Below are positions 19,799-29,019 of a stretch of DNA of 64,000 nucleotides, in pieces (positions within the stretch are counted from its first letter, which is position 1; each line of letters starts with the position of its first letter). The notes beneath the pieces are model-generated. The model saw only the letters and a list, made by a program, of their open reading frames with translations. It did not search any database and had not been told where the DNA came from. A program made the position numbers and the translations under genes. Location: NCBI RefSeq assembly GCF_001975225.1, contig NZ_CP019445.1, positions 2,604,001-2,668,000 of the forward strand, in the 5' to 3' direction. Origin of the DNA: Kosakonia cowanii JCM 10956 = DSM 18146 (GTDB taxonomy: Bacteria > Pseudomonadota > Gammaproteobacteria > Enterobacterales > Enterobacteriaceae).

Positions 19799-19826
19799 GC
19801 CACCGCACTTGCGGTGGCTTTTTTTT
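19799..19826 (+). terminator. Rho-independent terminator of ybfA
   Basis: GCCACCGC (19799-19806) pairs with GCGGTGGC (19811-19818), loop ACTT, followed by eight T. Confidence 0.92.
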
Positions 19827-19873
19827 ACCTGCGGCCTTTGACTACAATGATTATGTCTAATCAAGGAGTCGCT

Positions 19874-20827
19874 ATGAGTGAGAAAATCCCTGTCGGCATC
19901 AGTGCCTGTTTATTAGGGGAACAAGTCCGTTTTGACGGCGGCCATAAGCGGCTTGCCTTCGCAGTTGAAGAGCTATCACCGTGGATGCGTTTTGAGCCAG
20001 TCTGCCCGGAGATGGCCATTGGCCTGCCGGTGCCACGTCCGGCGCTGCGGTTGGTCAAAGAGGAGAGCGGAGTTTCGCTGCGCTTTAGCGACAAGCGGGA
20101 AGGAGATTTAACCGAGCAGATGGCACACTTCTCCCGCGAGCGCGTCAGCCGTCTCGACCATTTGTGCGGCTACATCGTCTGCGCCAAATCCCCCTCCTGC
20201 GGCATGGAGCGGGTGCGCGTATACGACGCGGATGGCAAAAACAACCGCAAAGCCGGGCGCGGCATCTTTACCGACATTCTGATGGAGACCCATCCGTGGC
20301 TGCCGGTGGAGGAGGATGGTCGCCTGCACGATCCCCATATCCGCGAGAACTTTGTTGAGCGTATTTACGCCCTGCATGAACTTAACAGCGTGCGCGAGCG
20401 CGGCCTGACGCGTGGGGAGCTGATCGCCTACCACAGCCGCTATAAGCTGCTGCTGCTGGCGCACTCTCAGCCGAAATACCGCGAACTGGGGCGTTTTGTC
20501 GCCGCCATCCATGAGTGGGCCTCTCTCGACGAGTGGTTTGTAGAGTATCGCCAGCGCCTGATGGATCTGCTCTCACACCAGGCAACCCGCCGTAACCACA
20601 CCAATGTGCTGATGCATGTGCAGGGCTACTTCCGCAAGCAGCTCAATGCCCGCCAGCGTGAAGAGCTGTCGAAGCTGATCGACAGCTACCGCCAGGGCAT
20701 TCAGCCGCTGCTGGCACCCGTCACCTTACTGAAACACTATATGGCTGAGTTCCCGGACGCTTATCTCTCCGGACAGCGCTATTTTGACCCCTGGCCGGAA
20801 GCGCTGCGCTTACGTTACGGACATTAG
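19874..20827 (+). CDS. ybgA: DUF523-DUF1722 fusion protein (full-length YbgA)
   Basis: The protein is 317 residues. The N-terminal DUF523 part (about 1-150) has the three conserved Cys motifs SACLLG, VCPEM and AKSPSCG; DUF523 includes the iron-sulphur thiouracil desulfidase TudS, in which such cysteines hold a 4Fe-4S cluster. The C-terminal DUF1722 part (about 165-317) matches E. coli K-12 YbgA, which as recalled is only about 169 residues and lacks the DUF523 half. The start at 19874 follows AAGGAG at the right spacing. phrB begins seven bases after the stop, suggesting a shared transcript and perhaps a role in nucleobase or DNA damage handling (inference). Confidence 0.92.
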   Translation: MSEKIPVGISACLLGEQVRFDGGHKRLAFAVEELSPWMRFEPVCPEMAIGLPVPRPALRLVKEESGVSLRFSDKREGDLTEQMAHFSRERVSRLDHLCGYIVCAKSPSCGMERVRVYDADGKNNRKAGRGIFTDILMETHPWLPVEEDGRLHDPHIRENFVERIYALHELNSVRERGLTRGELIAYHSRYKLLLLAHSQPKYRELGRFVAAIHEWASLDEWFVEYRQRLMDLLSHQATRRNHTNVLMHVQGYFRKQLNARQREELSKLIDSYRQGIQPLLAPVTLLKHYMAEFPDAYLSGQRYFDPWPEALRLRYGH

Positions 20828-20834
20828 GAGCATT

Positions 20835-22247
20835 ATGACCACCCATCTGGTCTGGTTTCGCACGGATTTGCGCGTGCACGATAACTTCGCGCTGGCGGCG
20901 GCCTGCCGCAGCGCGAACGCAACAGTAAAAGCCCTCTTTATCGCTGCGCCGAAGCAGTGGCAGCAGCACCTGATGGCACCGCGACAGGCTGCACTGATTG
21001 AGTCCCATCTTAATGCGCTGCAACAGGCGCTCGCCGAGCGCGGCATTGAGCTTATCTACCGCGAAGTGGATGACTTTGCCGCCAGCGTGCAGGCAGTCGC
21101 TGAGGTCTGCGAACAGGAGCAGGTCAGCCACCTTTTTTATAACTATCAATACGAGCTTAACGAGCGCCAGCGCGATGCGGCGGTGGAGAAAGCGCTGCCT
21201 AACGTCGCCTGCCAGGGGTTTGATGACAGCGTGATGCTGGCACCCGGCAGCGTGATGACCGGCAATCGCGAGATGTTTAAGGTCTTCACCCCCTTTAAAA
21301 ACGCCTTTTTGCGCCGTTTAAAAGAGGATCTGCCGGAGTGCGTCGCTGCGCCGCAGCCGCGCGAAGGCGGAGCACTCAAGGTTGAGCCGCTGTCGCTCAA
21401 CTACCCGCAACAGCCCTTTGACGAAAAGCTTTTCCCGCCGGATGAGAAGCAGGCCATCGCCCGCTTGCGCCACTTCTGCCAGCACCAGGTGGCAGAGTAT
21501 GAGCAGCAGCGCGATTTCCCGGTTATTGAGGGCACCAGTCGTCTCTCCGCCAGCCTCGCCATCGGCGCACTCTCGCCGCGCCAGTGTCTGCATCGCTTGC
21601 TCGCTGAGCAGCCGGGTGTGCTGGAGGGCGGGCCGGGTGCGGTGTGGCTGAGTGAGCTTATCTGGCGCGAATTTTATCGCCATCTCATCACCTACTATCC
21701 GGCGCTGTGTAAGCACCGCCCGTTTATTCCGTGGACGGAAAAGGTGCAGTGGCAGGATAACCCGCAGCATCTGGAAGCGTGGAAAAAGGGGATGACCGGC
21801 TATCCGATTGTTGATGCAGCGATGCGTCAGATGAATGAGACCGGCTGGATGCACAACCGTCTGCGTATGATTACCGCCAGCTTCCTGATCAAAGACCTGC
21901 TTATCGACTGGCGGGTGGGAGAGCGCTATTTTATGGCTCAACTGGTGGATGGCGATTATGCGGCGAATAACGGCGGCTGGCAGTGGGCGGCCTCGACCGG
22001 CACCGATGCCGCGCCCTACTTCCGTATCTTCAACCCGACCACCCAGGGGGAGCGCTTCGATGCGGACGGCGAGTTTATTCGCCGCTGGCTTCCGGAGCTG
22101 AAAACCGTGCCACCGAAGGCTATCCATCAACCCTGGGTCTGGGCAGATAAGCAGGGCGTTAAGCTCGATTATCCGCGCCCGATTGTCGATCATAAACAGG
22201 CGCGAAGCGCCACGCTGGCGGCCTATGAAGCCGCGCGAAAAGGGTAG
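20835..22247 (+). CDS. phrB: Deoxyribodipyrimidine photolyase
   Basis: PhrB is a light-driven enzyme that splits cyclobutane pyrimidine dimers using FAD and a folate antenna. It is 470 residues (472 in E. coli). The N-terminal antenna domain begins TTHLVWFRTDLRVHDN, and the FAD-binding half holds EGTSRLSASLAIGALSPRQ, the WMHNRLRM motif, the conserved Trp-rich WQWAASTGTDAAPYFRIFNP and GERFD. The start at 20835 follows TTAGGAGC. ybgA is seven bases upstream, and ybgI follows nine bases downstream. Confidence 0.98.
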   Translation: MTTHLVWFRTDLRVHDNFALAAACRSANATVKALFIAAPKQWQQHLMAPRQAALIESHLNALQQALAERGIELIYREVDDFAASVQAVAEVCEQEQVSHLFYNYQYELNERQRDAAVEKALPNVACQGFDDSVMLAPGSVMTGNREMFKVFTPFKNAFLRRLKEDLPECVAAPQPREGGALKVEPLSLNYPQQPFDEKLFPPDEKQAIARLRHFCQHQVAEYEQQRDFPVIEGTSRLSASLAIGALSPRQCLHRLLAEQPGVLEGGPGAVWLSELIWREFYRHLITYYPALCKHRPFIPWTEKVQWQDNPQHLEAWKKGMTGYPIVDAAMRQMNETGWMHNRLRMITASFLIKDLLIDWRVGERYFMAQLVDGDYAANNGGWQWAASTGTDAAPYFRIFNPTTQGERFDADGEFIRRWLPELKTVPPKAIHQPWVWADKQGVKLDYPRPIVDHKQARSATLAAYEAARKG

Positions 22248-22256
22248 AGAGTGAGC

Positions 22257-23000
22257 ATGAAAAATACCGAACTGGAAAAATTGATTAACGAAAAACTCAA
22301 CAGTGCGGCGTTCAGCGATTATGGCCCGAATGGCCTGCAGGTTGAGGGGCGAGACGAGGTCCGCAAAATCGTTACCGGCGTCACCGCAAGCCAGGCGCTG
22401 CTGGATGAAGCCGTGCGCCTTGAAGCTGATGCGGTGATCGTGCATCACGGTTACTTCTGGAAAAACGAAGCGCCGATTATTCGCGGCATGAAGCGCAACC
22501 GCCTGAAAACCCTGCTGGCGAACGATATCAACCTCTACGGCTGGCATCTTCCCCTCGATGCCCATCCGGAGCTGGGGAATAACGTGCAGCTTGCCGCACT
22601 GCTCGGCATCACGGTGCAAGGGGAGATTGAATCGCTGGTGCCGTGGGGCGAGCTGTCGATGCCGGTTCCCGGTCTCGTACTGGCATCGTGGATTGAAGCG
22701 CGTCTCGGGCGTAAACCGCTGTGGTGCGGCGATACCGGGCCTGCCACCATCAAGCGCGTGGCGTGGTGCACCGGCGGCGGTCAGGGCTTTATTGATAAAG
22801 CCGCGGCCTTCGGCGTCGATGCCTTTATCACCGGCGAAGTATCTGAGCAGACTATTCACTCCGCGCGCGAGCAGGGGCTGCACTTCTTCGCCGCGGGGCA
22901 CCACGCCACCGAGCGCGGCGGCATTCGCGCCCTCGGCGAGTGGCTGACCGCCAATACCGATCTGGATGTGACCTTTATCGATATCCCTAACCCGGCGTAA
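22257..23000 (+). CDS. ybgI: YbgI/NIF3 family dinuclear metal protein
   Basis: YbgI is a 247-residue NIF3 (DUF34) protein that forms a hexameric ring with a two-metal site; it has been linked to GTP cyclohydrolase I type 2-like and metal-handling roles, but its biological role is unsettled. Metal ligands are seen in [18 protein letters not shown] and the C-terminal GHHATERGG with E near it. The start at 22257 matches E. coli; the GTG at 22251 would add two residues. It lies between phrB and the pxpBCA genes. Confidence 0.96.
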   Translation: MKNTELEKLINEKLNSAAFSDYGPNGLQVEGRDEVRKIVTGVTASQALLDEAVRLEADAVIVHHGYFWKNEAPIIRGMKRNRLKTLLANDINLYGWHLPLDAHPELGNNVQLAALLGITVQGEIESLVPWGELSMPVPGLVLASWIEARLGRKPLWCGDTGPATIKRVAWCTGGGQGFIDKAAAFGVDAFITGEVSEQTIHSAREQGLHFFAAGHHATERGGIRALGEWLTANTDLDVTFIDIPNPA

Positions 23001-23011
23001 GGAGCAGGCAA

Positions 23012-23668
23012 GTGCAGCGAGCGCGTTGTTATCTGTTAGGCGAAACCGCCGTCGTGCTGGAGCTGGAGCCACCGGTGCAGTTGGCGACGCAAAAGCGTAT
23101 CTGGCGGCTGACGCAGCGGCTGGCGACATTTCCGCAGGTGGTGGAAGCGATCCCGGGGATGAATAACGTTACCGTTGTGCTGCGCGATCCCACCACGCTG
23201 GCGCTCGATGCGATTGAGCATCTGCAGCGCTGGTGGGAAGAGAGCGAGGCGCTGGAGCCGGAGTCACGGGCCATTGAGATCCCGGTGGTTTACGGCGGCG
23301 AGGCCGGGCCGGATCTGGCGCATGTCGCCGACCACTGCGGCATGAGCGAAAAGCAGGTCGTGGAGCTGCACGCCTCTATCGAATACCGGGTGTGGTTTAT
23401 CGGTTTTCAGCCCGGTTTCCCCTATCTCGGCGGCATGCCGGAGGCGCTCACCACACCACGCCGGGCGGAGCCGCGCATTAGCGTGCCTGCCGGGTCGGTC
23501 GGCATTGGCGGTGCGCAAACTGGGATTTACCCGCTAGCCAGCCCCGGCGGCTGGAACCTGATTGGGCGTACCGATCTGACGCTATTTAACCCGCGCCTGG
23601 CGGAGCCGTCGCTGCTGCGGCCTGGCGATACGCTGCGCTTTATCCCGAGCAAGGAGGGCGTATGTTAA
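23012..23668 (+). CDS. pxpB: 5-oxoprolinase subunit PxpB
   Basis: PxpB (YbgJ) is a 218-residue subunit of the ATP-dependent PxpABC 5-oxoprolinase, which opens 5-oxoproline to glutamate. Motifs of the AHS1/KipI family are present: [41 protein letters not shown] and [10 protein letters not shown]. It starts with GTG at 23012 behind AAGGAGCA. It overlaps pxpC by seven bases. Confidence 0.96.
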   Translation: MQRARCYLLGETAVVLELEPPVQLATQKRIWRLTQRLATFPQVVEAIPGMNNVTVVLRDPTTLALDAIEHLQRWWEESEALEPESRAIEIPVVYGGEAGPDLAHVADHCGMSEKQVVELHASIEYRVWFIGFQPGFPYLGGMPEALTTPRRAEPRISVPAGSVGIGGAQTGIYPLASPGGWNLIGRTDLTLFNPRLAEPSLLRPGDTLRFIPSKEGVC

Positions 23669-24593
23669 CAATTCATCGCGCGGGGATGTACACCTCGTTG
23701 CAGGGTGGTAAGCGCATCGGCCTGCGTCAGTCTGGCGTCAGCTACAGCGGCGCGCTCGATGGCCCGGCGCTGGAGATTGCCAATGCGCTGGTCGGCAACG
23801 CGCCGGATGCTGCCGCACTTGAGATCACCCTCGGCCAGTGTGAAGTGGAGTTCGCCCGCGATTGCTGGTTTGCTCTCACCGGCGCGGGCTGTGATGCGAC
23901 ACTTGATGGCACTGACGTCTGGACCGGCTGGCGCTTTGCGGCGAAGGCCGGGCAGCGGCTGGTGCTGAATCGCCCGCGCTTTGGCGTGCGCAGCTATCTC
24001 GCAGTCGCAGGCGGTTTCGATCTGCCGGAGGTGATGGGATCGGGCAGTACCGATCTGAAAACCGCTATTGGCGGACTGGAGGGGCGCTTGCTGCGCGATG
24101 GCGACACGCTGCCGCTTGGCACACCTTCGCGGTCGTTTAGCGCGCAACAGGGCGTGAAACAGCTATTGTGGACGAACCGTATCCGCGCACTGCCGGGGCC
24201 CGAATATCACGAATTTGATGCCGCCTCCCAGGAGGCATTCTGGCGTCTGCATGGCATATCAACCCGCAGAGCAACCGCATGGGCTACCGCCTGCAGGGTC
24301 AGCCGCTGGTGCGCACAATCGAGCGGGATCTGCTCTCCCACGGGCTGCTGCCTGGTGTTATCCAGGTGCCTTCAAATGGTCAGCCGATTGTGTTGATGAA
24401 TGATTGCCAGACCACCGGCGGTTATCCGCGTATTGCCTGCATTATCGAAGCCGATCTCTACCGTCTGGCGCAAATTCGCCTCGGTCAGCCCGTGCACTTT
24501 GTGCAGTGCTCGCTCGACGAAGCGCTGCAGGCGCGGCGCGAACAGCGGCTGTTCCTCGATCAACTGGCATGGCGGCTGCGCGATGCGGATTGA
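23662..24593 (+). pseudogene. pxpC: 5-oxoprolinase subunit PxpC, interrupted by a single-base frameshift
   Basis: PxpC (YbgK, AHS2/KipA family) partners PxpB and PxpA in 5-oxoproline cleavage. The first frame runs from ATG 23662 to about 24249 and matches the family through LPGPEYHEFDAASQEAFWRL. It then turns into unrelated residues and stops at 24396. The remaining homology, WHINPQSNRMGYRLQGQ...HGLLPGVIQVPSNGQPIVLM...[10 protein letters not shown]...AWRLRDAD, continues in the next frame from about 24251 to the stop at 24593. Restoring one base near 24247-24251 (for example CTGGCATGG for CTGCATGG) would give an intact protein of about 310 residues, the E. coli length. pxpA overlaps the end by eleven bases. 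As written PxpC would lose its C-terminal third. Confidence 0.9.
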
Positions 24594-25323
24594 TTTAAAC
24601 GCCGATATCGGCGAAGGCTTTGCCGACAACGACCGCGCGCTGATGCAGGTGGTGAGTTCGGTGAATATCGCCTGCGGCTTTCACGCCGGTGATGCCGCCA
24701 CCATGCTCACCTGTATTGAGCAGGCATTGGCGAACAATGTCGCTATCGGCGCGCACCCGTCGTTTCTCGATCGCGAAAATTTTGGCCGCAAGAGAATGTC
24801 CACCGCGCCGGAAGTGGTCTATAGCGAAGTGCTCTACCAGTGCGGCGCGCTGGCGGCGCTGGCGAAATCCCGCGGCGCGAGCCTTTCGCATGTGAAACCC
24901 CACGGCATGCTCTACAACCAGGCAGCGCAGGACGCGGCGCTTGCCGATGCCATCGCCCGCGCGGTGCGGGATCTCAATCCCGCTCTAAAACTGGTCGGGC
25001 TGGCGGGCAGCGAGCTGATCCGCGCAGGCGAGCGGCTGGGGTTAGCCACACGTGAAGAGGTGTTTGCCGATCGTGGTTATCAGGCCAGTGGGCAGCTTGT
25101 GCCGCGTGGTGAGCCGGGCGCACTGATTGAGGATGAGCAGCTGGCGCTGACACAGACGCTGGAGATGGTGCAGCGCAGGCGCGTCAAAAGCGTTGAGGGG
25201 GACTATGCGCCCGTTAACGCGCAGACGGTCTGCCTGCATGGTGACGGCGCGCATGCGCTCGCCTTTGCCCGCCATTTACGCGCCGCGTTTATTGCCGAAG
25301 GCATTACCGTTTCATCACGCTGA
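24583..25323 (+). CDS. pxpA: 5-oxoprolinase subunit PxpA
   Basis: PxpA (YbgL, LamB/YcsF family) is a 246-residue subunit of the PxpABC 5-oxoprolinase. The family signature is clear: [13 protein letters not shown] at the start, [41 protein letters not shown], and [22 protein letters not shown]. The ATG at 24583 lies inside the end of pxpC, which shows tight coupling. The DNA upstream in this frame belongs to pxpC. Confidence 0.97.
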   Translation: MRIDLNADIGEGFADNDRALMQVVSSVNIACGFHAGDAATMLTCIEQALANNVAIGAHPSFLDRENFGRKRMSTAPEVVYSEVLYQCGALAALAKSRGASLSHVKPHGMLYNQAAQDAALADAIARAVRDLNPALKLVGLAGSELIRAGERLGLATREEVFADRGYQASGQLVPRGEPGALIEDEQLALTQTLEMVQRRRVKSVEGDYAPVNAQTVCLHGDGAHALAFARHLRAAFIAEGITVSSR

Positions 25324-25335
25324 TAAGGAGTTTTC

Positions 25336-26127
25336 ATGCCGGAAGGACCGGAGATCCGCCGTGCGGCGGATACGCTGGAAGCCGCGATTAAGGGCAAACC
25401 GCTGACCGAGGTCTGGTTTGCCCAGCCGCATCTTACTGATTATGCCGCCGGGCTGGTGGGGCAGCAGATCGATGCCATCGAGACACGCGGCAAAGCGCTG
25501 TTAACGCACTTTTCCGGCGGGTTAACGCTTTATAGCCACAATCAGCTTTACGGCGTCTGGCGCGTGGTGAAGGCGGGGGAGATACCAGAAACCAACCGCG
25601 TGCTGCGCGTGCGTTTGCAGGCGGCAGATAAAGCGATTTTGCTCTACAGCGCCTCGGAGATTGCATTGCTGACGCCGGAGCAACTGGCGCAGCACCCCTT
25701 TTTGCTGCGCGTAGGGCCGGATGTGCTGGATATGCGCCTGACGGTGGAGGAGGTGAAAGCGCGTTTGCTCTCGCCGCGCTTTCGGCGTCGGCAGTTTGCC
25801 GGGCTGCTGCTCGATCAGGCGTTTCTCGCAGGATTAGGTAACTATTTGCGCGTCGAAATTCTCTGGCACAGCGGGCTGACCGGGCAGCGCAAAGCGGAGC
25901 AGCTTAGCGAGAGCGAGCTGGATCTGCTGGCAGAAGCGTTGTTAGCGATCCCGCGTTTCTCATATCAGACCCGGGGACGTGTTGATGAGAAGAAGCATCA
26001 CGGGGCGCTGTTTCGCTTTAAGGTGTTTCACCGGGCCGGGAAGAAGTGCGAGCGTTGTGGCGGGATGATTGAGAAGACGACGCTCTCTTCACGACCCTTT
26101 TATTGGTGCCCGGGGTGTCAGCGGTAA
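25336..26127 (+). CDS. nei: Endonuclease VIII (Nei)
   Basis: Nei is a DNA glycosylase/AP-lyase that removes oxidised pyrimidines. It is 263 residues, as in E. coli. After removal of Met, the catalytic Pro1 and Glu2 are present (MPEGPEIRR), with the active-site Lys in [11 protein letters not shown]. The H2TH domain has [13 protein letters not shown], and the C-terminal zinc finger is CERCG...WCPGC. It starts 12 bases after pxpA behind AAGGAGTT. Confidence 0.97.
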   Translation: MPEGPEIRRAADTLEAAIKGKPLTEVWFAQPHLTDYAAGLVGQQIDAIETRGKALLTHFSGGLTLYSHNQLYGVWRVVKAGEIPETNRVLRVRLQAADKAILLYSASEIALLTPEQLAQHPFLLRVGPDVLDMRLTVEEVKARLLSPRFRRRQFAGLLLDQAFLAGLGNYLRVEILWHSGLTGQRKAEQLSESELDLLAEALLAIPRFSYQTRGRVDEKKHHGALFRFKVFHRAGKKCERCGGMIEKTTLSSRPFYWCPGCQR

Positions 26128-26151
26128 ACAAGTCAGTGGTAAACGAGAACG

Positions 26152-26343
26152 TGCCGGATGGCGGCTACGCCTTATCCGGCCTACGGATCGTGCCACCGCA
26201 ACCATCGCAGGCCCGATAAGCGCAGCGTCATTGTGTCATTGAGCGGGGAAGGGCAATCGTAGGCCCGATAAGCGTAGCGCCATCGGGCAATATTACGGGG
26301 TAGTGCAGTTGCAGGCCCGGTAAGCGCAGCGCCACCGGGCATT
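26152..26343. repeat. REP cluster between nei and gltA
   Basis: Four REP-like units with diverging cores follow one another: GCCGGATGGCGGCTACGCC at 26154, then variants with GCAGGCCCGATAAGCGCAGC, GTAGGCCCGATAAGCGTAGC and GCAGGCCCGGTAAGCGCAGC. The core drifts from CCGG to CCCG, so more than one REP class is present between these convergent genes. Confidence 0.8.
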
Positions 26344-26351
26344 AGCGGGGA

Positions 26352-27638
26352 TTAATCTTTTTTCAGATCTGACGAAAACTCGCGTTTTTCGTAACCGGTA
26401 TAGAGCTGACGTGGACGGGCAATCTTAATGCCGTCATCGTGCATCTCGTTCCAGTGCGCAATCCAGCCCACGGTACGCGCCATCGCGAAGATCACCGTAA
26501 ACATGGAGGACGGGATCCCCATCGCTTTCAGAATAATGCCTGAGTAGAAATCGACGTTCGGGTAGAGTTTGCGTTCGATGAAGTACGGGTCGTTGAGCGC
26601 AATGTGCTCCAGCTCCATCGCCACTTCCAGCAGATCGTCTTTGGTGCCCAGTTCACGCAGCACTTCATGGCAGGTTTCACGCATTACGGTAGCGCGCGGG
26701 TCATAGTTCTTATAGACACGGTGACCGAAGCCCATCAGACGGAACGAATCGTTCTTATCTTTGGCGCGACGCAGGAATTCCGGAATGTGTTTAACGGTGC
26801 TGATCTCTTCCAGCATCTTCAGTGCCGCTTCGTTCGCGCCGCCGTGCGCCGGTCCCCACAGGGAGGCGATACCAGCCGCAATACAGGCAAACGGGTTCGC
26901 GCCCGATGAGCCTGCGGTACGCACGGTAGAGGTGGACGCATTCTGCTCATGGTCAGCGTGCAGGATCAGAATACGATCCATGGCGCGTTCCAGAACCGGG
27001 TTCACTTCATACGGTTCGCACGGCGTGGAGAACATCATGTGCAGGAAGTTGCCCGCATAGGAGAGGTCGTTGCGCGGGTAAACAAACGGCTGACCGATGG
27101 AGTACTTGTAGCACATCGCGGCCACGGTCGGCATTTTGGAAAGCAGACGGAATGCGGCGATTTCACGGTGGCGCGGGTTGTTCACATCCAGCGAGTCGTG
27201 GTAGAACGCCGCCAGCGCGCCGGTCACGCCGCACAGCACCGCCATCGGGTGCGAGTCGCGACGGAAACCGTGGAACAGACGGGTGATCTGCTCATGGATC
27301 ATCGTGTGGCGGGTCACTGTCAGTGTGAACTCTTCAAACTGGGCCTGGGTCGGCTTTTCGCCGTACAGCAGGATGTAGCACACTTCCAGATAGTTGGACT
27401 CAGTCGCCAGTTGATCGATGGGGAAGCCACGGTGCAGCAGAATCCCTTCATCGCCGTCGATAAAGGTGATTTTCGATTCGCATGATGCGGTTGAGGTAAA
27501 ACCTGGGTCAAAAGTGAAAACCCCTTTTGAACCGAGACTACGGATATCAATAACATCCTGACCGAGCGTGCCTTGTAGCACATCCAGTTCAATAGCATCG
27601 TCACCATTGTAGGTGATGGTTGCTTTCTTATCAGCCAT
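26352..27638 (-). CDS. gltA: Citrate synthase (type II)
   Basis: GltA condenses acetyl-CoA and oxaloacetate to citrate, the entry step of the TCA cycle. It is 428 residues (427 in E. coli). Catalytic His residues lie in [11 protein letters not shown] and MGFGHRVYK, and the Asp in NVDFYSGI; N-terminal sheets typical of the hexameric, NADH-regulated form are present. The gene is divergent from sdhCDAB with a 650-base shared regulatory region. Confidence 0.98.
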   Translation of the reverse strand: MADKKATITYNGDDAIELDVLQGTLGQDVIDIRSLGSKGVFTFDPGFTSTASCESKITFIDGDEGILLHRGFPIDQLATESNYLEVCYILLYGEKPTQAQFEEFTLTVTRHTMIHEQITRLFHGFRRDSHPMAVLCGVTGALAAFYHDSLDVNNPRHREIAAFRLLSKMPTVAAMCYKYSIGQPFVYPRNDLSYAGNFLHMMFSTPCEPYEVNPVLERAMDRILILHADHEQNASTSTVRTAGSSGANPFACIAAGIASLWGPAHGGANEAALKMLEEISTVKHIPEFLRRAKDKNDSFRLMGFGHRVYKNYDPRATVMRETCHEVLRELGTKDDLLEVAMELEHIALNDPYFIERKLYPNVDFYSGIILKAMGIPSSMFTVIFAMARTVGWIAHWNEMHDDGIKIARPRQLYTGYEKREFSSDLKKD

Positions 27639-28288
27639 TTACGGTCTCCTTAGCGCCTTATTGCTTAAGACCGCCAGCCACCGGGTTTGCCTTCACTTGA
27701 CCGTCAATGTTAACGAATTGTTATATAGCTCGCTGCTCTGCGAAGAGGAGATACCAGGGTACAGAGCGATAGGCGCGTGCAGATACACATTGAAAATACA
27801 GTGAAAAAACAGCAAATCAGCGTCTTAGCAGTCCGAATTTATCAAACCTGTATATCACTAATAACTGTCCTGATTAAATCGGTCAATACCATCACACTGT
27901 TACATAACTTATTCTCAGGTGAAAGCAAGACCCCATAACTTTTAAGCATTATAAGTTCTTTCTGGCGTAGTTTGTAACAAGAATGTTTAACTTTTGTCAA
28001 ATCAGATGATTAAATTTTAAAATAATGTTGTTATCGTGACCTTGGTCACTGTTCTGCATAAAACCCGACAAACTATATGTAGGTTAATTGTAATGATTTT
28101 GTGAACGACCTATACTGCCGCCAGGTCTCCGGAATACCCTGCCATCCCGAGCCACCCAGCGTTGTAACCTGTCGTTTAGCATATGGAAGCACATTTTTTG
28201 CATGACGAGCAGTTATAGAAAGGACGCTGTCTGACCCGCACGCAGACCGGAGGAAGGAAACTATAAGAATAGCATGTGGGCGTTATTC
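27639..28288. promoter_or_regulatory. gltA-sdhC divergent control region
   Basis: This AT-rich gap carries the controls of both TCA operons and no convincing gene. A CRP-type site, GTGA-CCTTGG-TCAC, lies at 28036-28049, and the sdhC promoter is at 28088-28116. ArcA-like AT tracts (for example GTTAACGAATTGTTA at 27710-27724, TTAAATTTTAAAATAATG) are scattered through it. In E. coli this region is governed by ArcA, FNR and CRP. The long sdhC leader (about 160 bases) is where sRNAs act in E. coli. Confidence 0.7.
28088..28116 (+). promoter_or_regulatory. sdhCDAB promoter
   Basis: A -35 TTGTAA (28088-28093) and a -10 TATACT (28111-28116) are spaced by 17 bases. A CRP-like site is centred about 50 bases upstream of the -35 box. 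Confidence 0.75.
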
Positions 28289-28678
28289 ATGATAAAAAAT
28301 GTGAAAAAACAAAGACCTGTCAATCTGGATTTAACAACGATCCAGTTTCCTGTTACGGCTATAGCTTCCATTCTCCACCGCGTTTCCGGTGTCATCACGT
28401 TTGTGGCGCTCGGCATTCTGTTGTGGTTACTGGGCTTGTCGCTGTCATCTGAAGAGGGCTTCCAGGCCGCTTCTGCCATCATGAGCAGTTTCTTCGTCAA
28501 ATTCATCTTCTGGGGCATCCTTACCGCGCTGGCGTATCACGCTGTCGGCGGCATTCGCCACATGTTTATGGATTTTGGCTGGCTGGAAGAGAACTTCGCC
28601 GCAGGAAAACGTTCCGCTAATATTTCTTTTGTGATCACTGTCGTGCTTTCAATTCTCGCAGGAGTCCTCGTATGGTAA
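28289..28678 (+). CDS. sdhC: Succinate dehydrogenase cytochrome b556 subunit
   Basis: SdhC is a membrane anchor of respiratory complex II that binds haem b and ubiquinone with SdhD. It is 129 residues with three membrane helices. The quinone-site SILHRVSGV motif and the haem ligand His in [13 protein letters not shown] are present. The ATG at 28289 matches the E. coli MIRNVKKQRP start; the earlier in-frame ATG at 28274 is less likely. It overlaps sdhD by seven bases. Confidence 0.97.
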   Translation: MIKNVKKQRPVNLDLTTIQFPVTAIASILHRVSGVITFVALGILLWLLGLSLSSEEGFQAASAIMSSFFVKFIFWGILTALAYHAVGGIRHMFMDFGWLEENFAAGKRSANISFVITVVLSILAGVLVW

Positions 28679-29019
28679 GCAACGCCTCCGCATTAGGACG
28701 CAACGGCGTACATGATTTTATTCTCGTCCGTGCTACCGCTATTGTCCTGACGTTATACATCATCTACATGGTCGGCTTTTTCGCGCTGCACAGCGAAGTG
28801 ACCTGGGGTGTCTGGACGGGCTTCTTCTCCTCCGCCTTCACGAAAGTCTTTACCCTGCTGGCGCTCTTTTCCATCCTGATCCACGCGTGGATCGGCATGT
28901 GGCAGGTATTGACCGACTACGTTAAACACGTTGCAACGCGCCTGCTGCTGCAGCTGGTGATTGTTGTTGCGCTGCTCGCGTACGTCATTTATGGATTCGT
29001 TGTGGTGTGGGGTGTGTAA
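28672..29019 (+). CDS. sdhD: Succinate dehydrogenase membrane anchor subunit
   Basis: SdhD is the second membrane anchor of complex II. It is 115 residues with three helices. The conserved [13 protein letters not shown] segment carries quinone-site residues, and the haem-ligand His lies in the second helix region with the DYVKH loop after it. Its TAA overlaps the sdhA ATG (TAATG). Confidence 0.97.
   Translation: MVSNASALGRNGVHDFILVRATAIVLTLYIIYMVGFFALHSEVTWGVWTGFFSSAFTKVFTLLALFSILIHAWIGMWQVLTDYVKHVATRLLLQLVIVVALLAYVIYGFVVVWGV

Noticed and set aside
21318..23129. A 603-codon ORF antisense to phrB-ybgI-pxpB
   Set aside because: It crosses three conserved genes on the other strand and has no domain or ribosome site.
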